Below are positions 15,131 through 23,128 of a stretch of DNA of 29,914 nt, piece after piece. The notes under the pieces were generated by a model. It saw nothing but the letters and a program-made list of their open reading frames with translations, did not search any database and was not told the origin of the DNA. Positions within the stretch are counted from its first letter, which is position 1, and the number at the start of each line of letters is the position of its first letter. The DNA comes from JASHVB01 sp049522565. GTDB taxonomy: Bacteria; Pseudomonadota; Alphaproteobacteria; Acetobacterales; Acetobacteraceae. The position numbers and the translations under genes are program-made. The DNA lies in NCBI GenBank assembly GCA_049522565.1, contig JBEKNT010000036.1:1-29914 (forward strand), read 5' to 3'.

Positions 15131-15708
15131 CGCCGCGAACTCTGCATGCCCGAAGCGGCGACCCGCCCGGCGACGATGACGAACAACACGAAGCCCGCCG
15201 CTCCCAACCACCGCCAGGCACCGAAATGGTCCATCAGGAATTGCCCCACTTTGAGCGACACGCCGAACAACAGGCTGGTCCAGCACGTCGTCGCGACCAC
15301 CGCGGCCAGGGTGAACTGCCGCAGGTTGGCGCCAAGGAAACCGCACGTCGTGTAGGTCGGCAAACGCAGCCCCGGCAGGAAGCGGCTGACGAGCACCACC
15401 TTGAAGACGCGGCCGCTGAGCCAGGCGCTGATCGCCGCCTTGCGATGCGGCGGCAGTAGGCGCGCGATCCAGGACACGCGCGCCGACAGCCACCCCAATC
15501 CATAGAGTCCGAGATCGCCCAGCACGATGCCCACGAACAGCGAACCCAACGCGAGGCCGACGGAAATCTCGCCTTGCTCGGCCTGCATCGCGGCCATGAC
15601 CGTTGCCGCGTCTTCCAGCACGAAGGTGGCGAGCACGATGGTAACGGCCTGCAACAGCGGCGAATGCCCGGCCATTGCCAGCAGCGAGGCGACCCAACCA
15701 CCGATCAT
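15127..15708 (-). CDS. DedA family membrane protein
   Basis: A 193-residue membrane protein with the DedA/SNARE-associated (VTT) features: an acidic pair in the first re-entrant region (ATFVLEDAATV), the G-x-GD motif VGIVLGDLGLYGLG, and the strongly conserved SRFLPGLRLPTYTTCGFLG with the essential arginine. Some DedA proteins (UptA, PopT) are established undecaprenyl-phosphate translocases. Start at 15708 chosen by family length; an upstream extension has no membrane character. It is first in the group and overlaps the ATP-grasp gene by four bases. It is divergent from the cation-efflux gene over 126 bases. Confidence 0.88.
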   Translation of the reverse strand: MIGGWVASLLAMAGHSPLLQAVTIVLATFVLEDAATVMAAMQAEQGEISVGLALGSLFVGIVLGDLGLYGLGWLSARVSWIARLLPPHRKAAISAWLSGRVFKVVLVSRFLPGLRLPTYTTCGFLGANLRQFTLAAVVATTCWTSLLFGVSLKVGQFLMDHFGAWRWLGAAGFVLFVIVAGRVAASGMQSSRR

Positions 15709-15834
15709 GATCGTCCGCCCATCCTGTTGCCAGCGCGCCGCCTCACATGAGGACCGGGGCGGCATAGCGCCTAATCACCAATTCGTGAAGCGCGTGTGCC
15801 AGTGCCGCAGCGCTCGTGCCATAGTGGGCTGGTC

Positions 15835-16794
15835 ATGGAGTCGTCGCATCACGATCACGCCCTTGCGCCCGGGCATCAGCATGGACACCACCATGGGCAT
15901 CATCACGGCCATGGTGTTGCGGCGCGGCGTGGCCGGGCGTTTGCGCTCGGCGCGGGGATCAATCTGGGTTTTGTCGTTTTGCAGGTCGGGTTCGGACTGG
16001 CTGCCAACTCGATGGCGCTGCTGGCGGATGCCGCGCATAACTTCGCCGACGTGCTGGCGTTGCTGCTGGCCTGGGGCGCTGCCAGCCTGACGAGTAAACC
16101 ACCGACCCGACACCGTACCTATGGGTGGGGCCGCAGTTCGATCCTCGCCGCGCTCGGCAACGCCATGGTGCTGCTGATCGGGGTCGGCGCGATCGGCGTG
16201 GAGGCGCTGCACCGGCTTGTCGCGTCTGCGCCGGTTGCGACGCTCACCGTCATGCTGGTCGCGGCGGCGGGTATCGTGGTGAACGGCGGCAGTGCGTTGT
16301 TGTTCCTGCGCGACCGCGCGCACGACCTGAACGTGCGCGCGCAATTCCTGCATCTCGCGGCCGATGCGCTGATCTCCGCCGGCGTGGTGGTCGCGGCGGC
16401 GGCGATCAGCGTCACCGGGTGGCTGTGGTTGGATCCGCTGGCCAGTCTGGCCATCGTGGCGACGATCGTTGCCAGCACCTGGGGCGTGCTGCGCCAGTCA
16501 GTGGACCTGGCGATGGACGCGGTGCCGGCGGGCGTATCGCATGAGGCGGTGCAGGACTGGCTCGCCGCTCTGCCTGGCGTGACGGAAGTGCACGACCTTC
16601 ACATCTGGGCCTTGTCCACCACGGAAACCGCGCTGACCGCACATCTGGTGTATGCCGGGGAGACGGGCGACCGGCGGCTGCACGACCTGTCCGCCGAACT
16701 GGGCCGGCGCTTCGGCATCGGCCATGCGACGCTGCAGATCGAAAGCGATGCGGACGCCGCGCTGTGCCGGCTGCGGCCGAACGATGTGGTGTAG
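15835..16794 (+). CDS. Cation diffusion facilitator transporter (zinc-type, CzcD/ZitB-like)
   Basis: A 319-residue CDF transporter. The N-terminus is histidine-rich (residues 5-26 hold more than a dozen His), a usual cytoplasmic metal-binding tail. Six membrane segments follow, with the transport-site residues visible as LLADAAHNFADVLAL in TM2 (H-x3-D) and FLHLAADALISAG in TM5 (H-x3-D), the pattern typical of zinc-selective members. The C-terminal cytoplasmic domain carries GVTEVHDLHIWALSTTETALTAHL. It exports Zn2+ (possibly Cd2+ or Co2+) in exchange for protons. ATG at 15835 is supported by length; the frame extends slightly upstream. No operator for a metal regulator was identified. Confidence 0.94.
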   Translation: MESSHHDHALAPGHQHGHHHGHHHGHGVAARRGRAFALGAGINLGFVVLQVGFGLAANSMALLADAAHNFADVLALLLAWGAASLTSKPPTRHRTYGWGRSSILAALGNAMVLLIGVGAIGVEALHRLVASAPVATLTVMLVAAAGIVVNGGSALLFLRDRAHDLNVRAQFLHLAADALISAGVVVAAAAISVTGWLWLDPLASLAIVATIVASTWGVLRQSVDLAMDAVPAGVSHEAVQDWLAALPGVTEVHDLHIWALSTTETALTAHLVYAGETGDRRLHDLSAELGRRFGIGHATLQIESDADAALCRLRPNDVV

Positions 16795-16802
16795 CGAACT
16801 GC

Positions 16803-16905
16803 TGTCATTGCGAGGCGCGCAGCGACGAAGCAATCTCCTGCCTGACGAACCTATGCCGCTCGTCAGGCAGGAGATTGCTTCGACGCTGCGCTCCTCGCAA
16901 TGACA
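16803..16905. repeat. Near-perfect long hairpin, 'cattgcgag' intergenic repeat family, copy 1
   Basis: Two 46-base arms with 44 complementary positions enclose an 11-base loop (ACCTATGCCGC). The ends are TGTCATTGCGAGG and CCTCGCAATGACA, and the arms include GAAGCAATCTCCTGCC. It begins 8 bases after the CDF stop. Such 'cattgcgag...gaagcaatct' palindromes are widespread as short dispersed intergenic repeats in many bacteria. It may also act as a terminator-like or message-stabilising hairpin for the CDF gene. Confidence 0.9.
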
Positions 16906-16976
16906 ACTGGCCGCCGATTGGACAAGTCCGGCTACCGGTGGGTATCCTTGGCGCGAAAAACGACGAGGGGAAGTCC

Positions 16977-17756
16977 ATGAGTGTGGCCTGGACCGATACA
17001 ACGCACGAAATCGCCGGGGGGAAACTGCATCTGTCGCGCGCCGGCCGCGGCCGGCCGCTGCTGATTCTGCATCACGACATCGGCACACCCGACCGGCTGC
17101 CGTTCTATGACTCGCTGGCGGGCAGCTTCGACGTGCTGGTGCCGCATCATCCCGGCTGGGGCAAATCGGAGCGCCCGCAATGGATGCGCAACGTGCGCGA
17201 CATCGCGGCGTGCCACACCTGGTTGCTCGCCGACCTCGGCCTGAGCGACGTGTCGCTGGTCGGGCTGGGTTTCGGCGGTTGGATCGCTGCCGAAATGGCC
17301 AGCCAGGCGCCCACCGCGTATCCCCGGCTGGTGCTGGTGGGGCCGATGGGTATCAAGCCGCCGGAAGGCGACATCGCCGACCAGGCGATCGTTTCGTACC
17401 TCGATTACCCGCGCGCCGGATTCCATGACCAGGCGGCCTTCGAACGCGTCTATGGTGAGGCCGACACCGACCAGTTGGAACAGTGGGACATCTGCCGCGA
17501 GATGGTGTTCCGCACGGCGTGGAAGCCATACATGTACAGCCAGACCTTGCCGCATCTGCTGGGCGGCGTGCGTTCCAAGGCGCTGGTGGTGTGGGGCGAC
17601 GACGACCGCCACGTGCCGAAGAGCGCCGGCGATGCCTATGTGAAGGCGCTGCGCGACGCCAGGCTGGAAACCGTCGCCGCCTGCGGTCACTATGTGGACA
17701 TGGAGAAGCCGGACGAACTGGCGCGGCTCGTCACCAGTTTCGTCAATTCCAACTGA
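16977..17756 (+). CDS. Alpha/beta hydrolase-fold protein lacking the nucleophile serine
   Basis: A 259-residue protein with GAGGGG 5 bases before the ATG. The fold is clear: LLILHHDIGTPDRLPFYDSL (oxyanion region), FDVLVPHHPGWGKSERP, the elbow SLVGLGFGGWIAAEMASQ, the acid-containing ALVVWGDDDRHVP and a terminal CGHYVDMEKPDELA with histidine H238. At the elbow the expected G-x-S-x-G is G-L-G-F-G-G, so the nucleophile position (residue 98) is glycine. A standard serine-esterase mechanism is therefore unlikely. It lies 38 bases before a luciferase-like monooxygenase on the same strand and is probably its functional partner. It could hydrolyse by another mechanism, act as a lyase, or just bind substrate. 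Confidence 0.85.
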   Translation: MSVAWTDTTHEIAGGKLHLSRAGRGRPLLILHHDIGTPDRLPFYDSLAGSFDVLVPHHPGWGKSERPQWMRNVRDIAACHTWLLADLGLSDVSLVGLGFGGWIAAEMASQAPTAYPRLVLVGPMGIKPPEGDIADQAIVSYLDYPRAGFHDQAAFERVYGEADTDQLEQWDICREMVFRTAWKPYMYSQTLPHLLGGVRSKALVVWGDDDRHVPKSAGDAYVKALRDARLETVAACGHYVDMEKPDELARLVTSFVNSN

Positions 17757-17794
17757 CGCGAGATGTACCGGGAAACCAGGGGGAGGAGCATGCC

Positions 17795-19036
17795 ATGCAC
17801 CTGATGTACTTCACCGAACAGCCGATGGCCGCCTATGACGCGCAGGAGGGGCTGAAATACGGTGCCTCCGCGCTGACCTTCTCCAACAAGCACTATAACT
17901 CGATGGAAGGCAGCCGGCTGTACAACGAGTATCTCGAAGAGTACATCCTGGCCGGGGAATGCGGTGCCGACGGCATCATGCTGAACGAGCACCACAATGC
18001 GCCGTTCTGCATGCAGGCCCGCACCAACATGTTCGGTGCGATCCTGGCCGCGGTGACCAAGCGGGTGAAGATCGTCTTCCTCGGCAATCCGCTGCCGCTG
18101 TCGGACAATCCGGTGCAGCTCTCGGAAGAGCTGGCGATGATCGACATGATCTCGAAGGGCCGGCTGGTGTCGGGCTTCGTGCGCGGCGGCGGGCAGGAGC
18201 AATTGGCCAACGGCGTGAACCCGGCGTTCAATCGCGAGCGGTTCATCGAGGCGCACGACCTGATCCAGAAGATCTGGACCGAGCCCGGCCCGTTCCGTTG
18301 GGAGGGCACGCATTACCAACACCGCGTGGTGAACCCCTGGGCGCTGCCGATGCAGAAGCCGTATCCGCGGGTTTGGGTGCCGGGCGTGTTGTCGAAGGAG
18401 ACGGTGATCTGGACGGCGCAGCAGCGCTATCCCTACATCGCGCTGAACACATCGATCGCGGCGACGAAGCAGATCCGCGAAACCTATGCGCAGGCGGCGG
18501 CCGAGGTCGGCTATACCGCGGGGCCGGAGAATTTCGGCTATCTGATTCGTGTGCACGTGCAGGACACGATGGAAAAGGCGCTGCAGAACGCGCGTCAGTT
18601 CATGTGGATGCAGGGCGAGTTCACCGGGCTGGCGCATCCGGTCTGGGCAAATCCGTCGGGGTATTTCTCGCCGTCAGGGCGGCGGGCATTCGTGCAGTTC
18701 GCCACGGGGCGGGCGAAGAATCCTCGCGGCAACCCGACGTTCGAAGAGCAGGTTGCGGATACGATGATCATTGCGGGGACACCTGATACAGTGATTCCGC
18801 AGTTGAAGTCGCTGATCGAGCAAACCCGGCCTGGGATCATGGGGATCTGGGCGAACGATGGCACGGTTTCGAAGGAGGACCGCCGCCGCTGCATCGAACT
18901 GTTGTGCCGTGAGGTGATGCCGGCGGTACGCGAGCATGGCGCGAAGCTCGGGTTGAAGGATCCGTGGGAGGCGAATGCGCCAGTGCATCTGCGGTATTCG
19001 ACCGACATCCCGGTGCAGCGCGCCGCGGCGGAGTAG
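17795..19036 (+). CDS. Luciferase-like (LLM class) flavin-dependent monooxygenase
   Basis: A 413-residue protein with GGGAGGAG 7 bases before its ATG. It has the bacterial-luciferase TIM-barrel pattern: MHLMYFTEQPM, then GADGIMLNEHHNAPF, RVKIVFLGNPLPLSDNPVQL, the conserved ELAMIDMISKGRLVSGFVRGGG phosphate/flavin-binding stretch, and a late IIAGTPDTVIPQLKSLIE. It would use reduced FMN (or F420) and oxygen to oxidise an organic substrate; no flavin reductase is encoded in the window. It is probably co-transcribed with the hydrolase-fold gene upstream. Substrate unknown. Confidence 0.9.
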   Translation: MHLMYFTEQPMAAYDAQEGLKYGASALTFSNKHYNSMEGSRLYNEYLEEYILAGECGADGIMLNEHHNAPFCMQARTNMFGAILAAVTKRVKIVFLGNPLPLSDNPVQLSEELAMIDMISKGRLVSGFVRGGGQEQLANGVNPAFNRERFIEAHDLIQKIWTEPGPFRWEGTHYQHRVVNPWALPMQKPYPRVWVPGVLSKETVIWTAQQRYPYIALNTSIAATKQIRETYAQAAAEVGYTAGPENFGYLIRVHVQDTMEKALQNARQFMWMQGEFTGLAHPVWANPSGYFSPSGRRAFVQFATGRAKNPRGNPTFEEQVADTMIIAGTPDTVIPQLKSLIEQTRPGIMGIWANDGTVSKEDRRRCIELLCREVMPAVREHGAKLGLKDPWEANAPVHLRYSTDIPVQRAAAE

Positions 19037-19039
19037 GGG

Positions 19040-19083
19040 TTGACGTCGGTAAGGAATATCCTTACTTTTGGGGTGTTCCTTAC
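19040..19083 (+). promoter_or_regulatory. Promoter with palindromic operator upstream of the toxin-antitoxin pair
   Basis: TTGACG (19040-19045) and TACTTT (19063-19068) are 17 bases apart and form a good -35/-10 pair beginning just after the monooxygenase stop. Inside the spacer and overlapping -10 is a perfect palindrome, GTAAGGA-ATA-TCCTTAC (19049-19065). A further half-site TCCTTAC lies at 19077-19083, 18 bases on. This is the arrangement expected for autorepression by an AbrB-fold antitoxin; binding itself is inference. Confidence 0.72.
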
Positions 19084-19096
19084 TGAGGTTCTCTCC

Positions 19097-19330
19097 GTGA
19101 TCACCAGCAAGCTGACCAGCAAGGCGCAGACGACGATCCCGCAGCCGGTGCGCGCCGCGCTTGGGGTGAAGGAGGGGGACGAACTCGCCTATGCAATCGA
19201 AGACGGCCGCGTGGTGCTGACCAAGGCTCCGGATAAGCAAATACGCCGGGGGGATCCGCTCGAAGATCCCTTCGCCACTTTTTGGGAGTGGGATTCCAAA
19301 GAAGATGAAGAGGATTTCGCCGATCTCTGA
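19097..19330 (+). CDS. AbrB/MazE-type antitoxin
   Basis: A 77-residue protein with an AbrB/SpoVT swapped-hairpin DNA-binding domain in residues 1-45 (ITSKLTSKAQTTIPQPVRAALGVKEGDEL) and an acidic C-terminal tail (WEWDSKEDEEDFADL) suited to wrapping a toxin. The start is taken as GTG at 19097, with GAGG 8 bases upstream, because the DNA-binding domain begins there. A longer frame from 19040 would overlap the promoter. Three bases separate its stop from the toxin ATG. Expected to neutralise the MazF-like toxin and repress the operon through the palindrome upstream. Confidence 0.88.
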   Translation: MITSKLTSKAQTTIPQPVRAALGVKEGDELAYAIEDGRVVLTKAPDKQIRRGDPLEDPFATFWEWDSKEDEEDFADL

Positions 19331-19333
19331 TCA

Positions 19334-19705
19334 ATGAGCGGGCTTGCACCTGAGCACAACGTTCCTGCGCCGTGGGACGTCATAAGGGTTGAATTTCCGT
19401 ATGTAGATCAGCTCACGTCGAAGCGGCGGCCAGCCCTGGTCTTGGCGACGCACGCCGTGCATGAGCGATTTTCGCTTATTTGGGTACTCATGATCACCAG
19501 CGCCAGGCACAGCATGTGCCCGGGTGACGTGTCTATCACCGATTTGGCTACGGCTGGTGTGTCCCGCGCATGCTTTGTCCGAACCGAGAAGATTGCTACC
19601 GTCGATGCACGATATGTGGAGGCGATTGGGCGCCTCACGCCGAGAGATTGCGCCGAAGTGACAAAGCATCTGCGTAGGCTGCTCGATCCCATTATGCCAC
19701 ATTGA
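19334..19705 (+). CDS. PemK/MazF-type toxin (endoribonuclease)
   Basis: A 123-residue protein of the PemK/MazF fold: WDVIRVEFPYVDQLTSKRRPALVLAT in strands 1-3 with the conserved arginine and 'RPALV' block, IWVLMITSA as the next conserved strand, and ACFVRTEKIATVDARYVEAIGRL toward the end. Family members are mRNA interferases. It is directly downstream of the AbrB-type antitoxin and presumably translationally coupled, because only a weak ribosome-binding site is seen. The pair ends 17 bases short of the convergent acyl-CoA synthetase gene. Confidence 0.88.
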   Translation: MSGLAPEHNVPAPWDVIRVEFPYVDQLTSKRRPALVLATHAVHERFSLIWVLMITSARHSMCPGDVSITDLATAGVSRACFVRTEKIATVDARYVEAIGRLTPRDCAEVTKHLRRLLDPIMPH

Positions 19706-19722
19706 CAACGATAGGCGTCGGG

Positions 19723-21357
19723 TCACCGGTGCAGTTCACCTGTCCGCGCTTTCTCACGCAACTCGAACTTCTGTATTTTCCCGGTGGACGTCTTCGGCAA
19801 CGGTCCGAACGTCACGATGCGCGGACACTTATAATGTGCGAGATGCGTGCGGCACCACGCGATGATATCCGCCGCCGAAACCTCCCGAGCATCCGGCTTC
19901 AAGGTGACGAACGCCTGTGGCGTCTCGCCCCACTTTTCGTCCGGTCGCGCCACCACCGCCGCTTCCATCACATCCGGGTGCTTGTAAAGCACCTCCTCCA
20001 CCTCCAGCGACGAAATGTTCTCCCCGCCGCTGATGATAATATCCTTCGCACGGTCCTTTATCTCCACATAGCCATCGGGATGCATCGCCGCGAGGTCGCC
20101 GGTATGGAACCAGCCGCCGGCAAACGCCTCGTCGGACGCTGAGGGGTTCTTCAGATACCCCATCATCACCGTGTTGCCGCGCAGCATCAGTTCGCCCATC
20201 GTTGCGCCATCGGCCGGCACCGGCGCCATCGTCGCGGGGTCCAGCACCGCGGCGTCCTCCAGCGTCGGCGTGTTGACGCCCTGCCGCGCCATGAAGCGCG
20301 CCTTGTCTTCGACCGGCAGATCCTCCAGCCCCGGTTGCCACATGCACACGGTGGACGGGCCGTAGCTTTCCGTCAGGCCGTAGAGATGCGTCACCGCGAA
20401 GCCCATCGCCTCCATGCCGGCGATCACCGTGGAGGGTGGCGCCGCGCCGCCGGTGGCGATCTGTACCACCTGATCGAAGCGCCGACGCAGGTCCGCCGGC
20501 GCGTGGATCAGCATCGACAGCACCACCGGCGCGCCGCACATATGCGTCACGCCATGCTCGGCGATCGCGGCGAAGATCGGCGCGGGATCGACGCGGCGCA
20601 GGCAGACATGCGTGCCGCCGGCCAGCGTCACCGCCCAGGTATAGGTCCAGCCATTGCAGTGGAACATCGGCAGCGTCCACAGATAGACGCAGCGGGGCGA
20701 CAGGCCGAAGGTCAGCGCATTGCCCACCGCGTTCAGATACGCGCCGCGATGGTGCAGCACGACACCCTTCGGGTTGCCTGTCGTGCCGGAGGTGTAGTTC
20801 AGCGCGATGGCCTGCCACTCGTCGTCCGGCAGCGCCACGGGAAACGCCGGGTCGCCGCCGGCGATGAACGCTTCGTACTCCACGGTCCCGATGCGCTCGC
20901 CACCGGCCGCTTCCGCATCGTCGATGTCTATCACGAGCAATTTGCGCCCGGTCTGCGCCAGGGCACGTGCCATGACGGGAGACAACTCACGGTCGATCAA
21001 CACCGCCCTCGCTTCGGAATGTGCCAGGATGAACGCCACCGCCGCGGCATCGAGCCTGGTGTTGATGGAGCACAGCACCGCGCCCAGCATCGGCACGGCG
21101 TTGTGCGCCTCCAGCATTTCCGGAATGTTGGGCGCCATGATCGCCACCGCATCGCCCTTGCCGATGCCGGCGCGCGCCAGTGCCGAAGCAAGGCGACGCG
21201 ACCGCTCCAGGAACTGCGCGTAGGTGTAGCGCCGCGCGCCATGGATCACCGCGATGCGCGGCCCATAAACCCGCGCCGCACGCAGCAGGAAAGAGACCGG
21301 CGACAGCGGCACATAATTCGCCGGCCGACGATCGAGATCCATCGTGAAAGCGGACAC
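19723..21357 (-). CDS. Acyl-CoA synthetase (AMP-forming), DmdB/long-chain type
   Basis: A 544-residue ANL enzyme. Motifs: YTSGTTGNPKG (residues 188-198), LPMFHCNGWTYTW (acyl-pocket signature), MCGAPVVLSMLIHAP, HLYGLTESYGPSTVC (A5), GWFHTGDLAAMHPDGYVEIKDRAKDIIISGGENISSLEVEE, and the terminal LPKTSTGKIQKFELRE with catalytic lysine. The 'FHCNGW' type includes methylmercaptopropionate-CoA ligase DmdB and many acyl-CoA synthetases. The start is a GTG at 21357 with AAGGAAG 6 bases upstream; the next ATG (21342) lacks a site. It is divergent from the crotonase gene over about 80 bases, suggesting shared control. Substrate unknown. Confidence 0.92.
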   Translation of the reverse strand: MSAFTMDLDRRPANYVPLSPVSFLLRAARVYGPRIAVIHGARRYTYAQFLERSRRLASALARAGIGKGDAVAIMAPNIPEMLEAHNAVPMLGAVLCSINTRLDAAAVAFILAHSEARAVLIDRELSPVMARALAQTGRKLLVIDIDDAEAAGGERIGTVEYEAFIAGGDPAFPVALPDDEWQAIALNYTSGTTGNPKGVVLHHRGAYLNAVGNALTFGLSPRCVYLWTLPMFHCNGWTYTWAVTLAGGTHVCLRRVDPAPIFAAIAEHGVTHMCGAPVVLSMLIHAPADLRRRFDQVVQIATGGAAPPSTVIAGMEAMGFAVTHLYGLTESYGPSTVCMWQPGLEDLPVEDKARFMARQGVNTPTLEDAAVLDPATMAPVPADGATMGELMLRGNTVMMGYLKNPSASDEAFAGGWFHTGDLAAMHPDGYVEIKDRAKDIIISGGENISSLEVEEVLYKHPDVMEAAVVARPDEKWGETPQAFVTLKPDAREVSAADIIAWCRTHLAHYKCPRIVTFGPLPKTSTGKIQKFELREKARTGELHR

Positions 21358-21437
21358 GGCAAGCTTCCTTGCGCAGCTTCTGACCTTCGCCTAGCGTAAG
21401 TCACAGCCGTGAAGATTGCCAATCGGAGGAAATGTCG

Positions 21438-22205
21438 ATGGCGGACATGATCAAGCTCACCGTGCAGGATCACATCGCCACCGTGGTGATGGACCGTCCG
21501 CCGGTGAACGCGCAGAACTCGGAATTCCGCCAGGAACTGATCGCCACGTTCGATGCCCTGACCGACCGTGACGACGTGCGCGTCGCCATTCTTACCGGCA
21601 CCGGCAAGATGTTCTCTGCCGGCGCCGACATGCGCGAACGTCCGAACCCGGACCATCCCGGCGAATACTGGCATTTCAACCGGCTGGCGCGCGAGGGCTT
21701 TAATGCTATCCATGAATGCGCCAAGCCGGTGATCGGCGCGGTGAACGGCCCGGCGCTGGGTGCCGGCCTCGGCCTCGCCGCCGCTTGCGATATCCTGCTG
21801 TGCTCGGACAACGCGGTGCTTGGCATGCCGGAGATCGACGTGGGCCTGGCCGGTGGCGCTGCCATGTTGCAGACGCTGTTCGGCCGCTCGCGCGCCCGGC
21901 GCATGTTCTATACCGGCTGGCGCGTGCCGGCGGACGAACTCTACCGTACCGGCGTGGTCGAATGCTGTGTGCCGCTGGAACAACTGATGCCCGAGGCGAT
22001 GAAGATCGCCACCGAGATCGCCAGCAAGAGCCCGATCGGCATCCGCTACGCCAAGCAGTCGATGAACACGACGATGCACATGCCGGCGCGCGACGGCTAT
22101 CGGTTCGAGCAAGGCGTCACCGTGATGCTGAGCAAGACGGAAGATGCGCAGGAAGCGCGTCGCGCGTTCCTGGAAAAGCGCAAGCCGGTGTTCAAGGGCC
22201 GCTAA
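21438..22205 (+). CDS. Enoyl-CoA hydratase/isomerase (crotonase) family protein
   Basis: A 255-residue crotonase. The CoA-binding/oxyanion parts are present: FSAGADMRERPN (residues 59-70) and GAVNGPALGAGLGLAAACDILLCSDNAVLGMPEIDVG. Of the two glutamates used by rat enoyl-CoA hydratase, the second (PEI, E132) is kept, but the first, within the GGGCE equivalent, is glycine (G112). A simple hydratase may therefore not be the right name; isomerase, lyase or hydrolase activities are possible. GGAGG is 8 bases from the ATG at 21438, better than for the ATG at 21432. It is followed by an SDR gene after 111 bases and preceded by the divergent acyl-CoA synthetase. Confidence 0.9.
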   Translation: MADMIKLTVQDHIATVVMDRPPVNAQNSEFRQELIATFDALTDRDDVRVAILTGTGKMFSAGADMRERPNPDHPGEYWHFNRLAREGFNAIHECAKPVIGAVNGPALGAGLGLAAACDILLCSDNAVLGMPEIDVGLAGGAAMLQTLFGRSRARRMFYTGWRVPADELYRTGVVECCVPLEQLMPEAMKIATEIASKSPIGIRYAKQSMNTTMHMPARDGYRFEQGVTVMLSKTEDAQEARRAFLEKRKPVFKGR

Positions 22206-22316
22206 TTCTACCACGCCCGCTGCTCGCGGCGGCATGCCGTGGCGACCGGGCGCAAAGATTGCATCGGTGCGGCACGAGCCCGTGATGGGTACGCCGCGTA
22301 ACGAAAGGACTATCGG

Positions 22317-23069
22317 ATGGATCTGCAATTGCACGACAAGACCGCGGTGGTGACCGGCGCAAGCATGGGCATCGGCCGCGCCATCGCCAAGGCGCTCGCC
22401 GCGGAAGGCGTGCGCGTCGCCGCCGTGGCGCGGCGGATGGAGCAGTTGGAGGCGATGGCAAACGAGGTTGTCGCAGCCGGGCACAGGCGTCCGGTGCTGA
22501 TCCGACAGGACATGATGGCGGAGGACGCCGCCGCGCGGATCCGCGACGCGGCGACGGCGGAGCTGGGGCCCATCGACATCCTGGTGAACAACGCCGGCGG
22601 CAGCCGCGTGCTGCCGATCGACGCGCCGGAGGAGAAATGGGTGGAGGCAATGACGCTGAACTTCACCCGTCAGCGTCAGCTTGCGCATGCCTTGCTGCCG
22701 CAGATGATCGAGCGCCGCTGGGGCCGCATTATCAACATCACCGGCAAGTCGGAGCCGGACCATTTGAATGCCGCATTCTCCGCCAAGGCGGCGATCCATG
22801 CCTGGGCGAAGGGGCTGTCGCGCGAGGTCGGGCAATACGGCATCACGGTGAATTCGATTCCTCCTGGCAGGATCATGAGCGAGCAGATCCGGCGGAATTA
22901 TCCGGAGGATTTTCGTAAGCAGTTTGCCGAGACGGAAATACCGGTGCGCTATTGGGGCGAGCCGGAGGATCTTGCGGTGATGGCGGTGTGGCTCGCCTCG
23001 CCGCTGGCGCGTTATGTTACTGGCGCGGTAATCCCGGTGGATGGCGGGCTGCGTCGCTACCAGTTCTGA
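22317..23069 (+). CDS. SDR family oxidoreductase with altered active site
   Basis: A 250-residue classical SDR. It has the cofactor loop TGASMGIG (13-20), NNAG (91-94), and a C-terminal VTGAVIPVDGG. The arginine pair ARR after strand 2 suggests NADP preference. The catalytic segment is unusual: where Y-x3-K is expected there is NAAFSAKAA, so the lysine is present (K157) but there is no tyrosine at or near its place, and the serine segment reads INITGK. I recall relatives with this INITGKSEP pattern, so it may be a stable subfamily. Start is supported by AAAGGA about 8 bases upstream. It may bind NADP without dehydrogenase chemistry, or use another acid. Confidence 0.88.
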   Translation: MDLQLHDKTAVVTGASMGIGRAIAKALAAEGVRVAAVARRMEQLEAMANEVVAAGHRRPVLIRQDMMAEDAAARIRDAATAELGPIDILVNNAGGSRVLPIDAPEEKWVEAMTLNFTRQRQLAHALLPQMIERRWGRIINITGKSEPDHLNAAFSAKAAIHAWAKGLSREVGQYGITVNSIPPGRIMSEQIRRNYPEDFRKQFAETEIPVRYWGEPEDLAVMAVWLASPLARYVTGAVIPVDGGLRRYQF

Positions 23070-23128
23070 TTCGATCTCCATGAGCTACCAATTTGGCGAC
23101 GTTGACGGTTCCACCCGCGGCTAACTTC

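Noticed and set aside
13802..15355. A 517-codon plus-strand frame
   Set aside because: It is antisense to uppP, the ATP-grasp gene and the DedA gene; no motif is visible in the translation.
21246..23081. A 611-codon minus-strand frame
   Set aside because: It is antisense to the crotonase and SDR genes, which have full motif sets and ribosome-binding sites.
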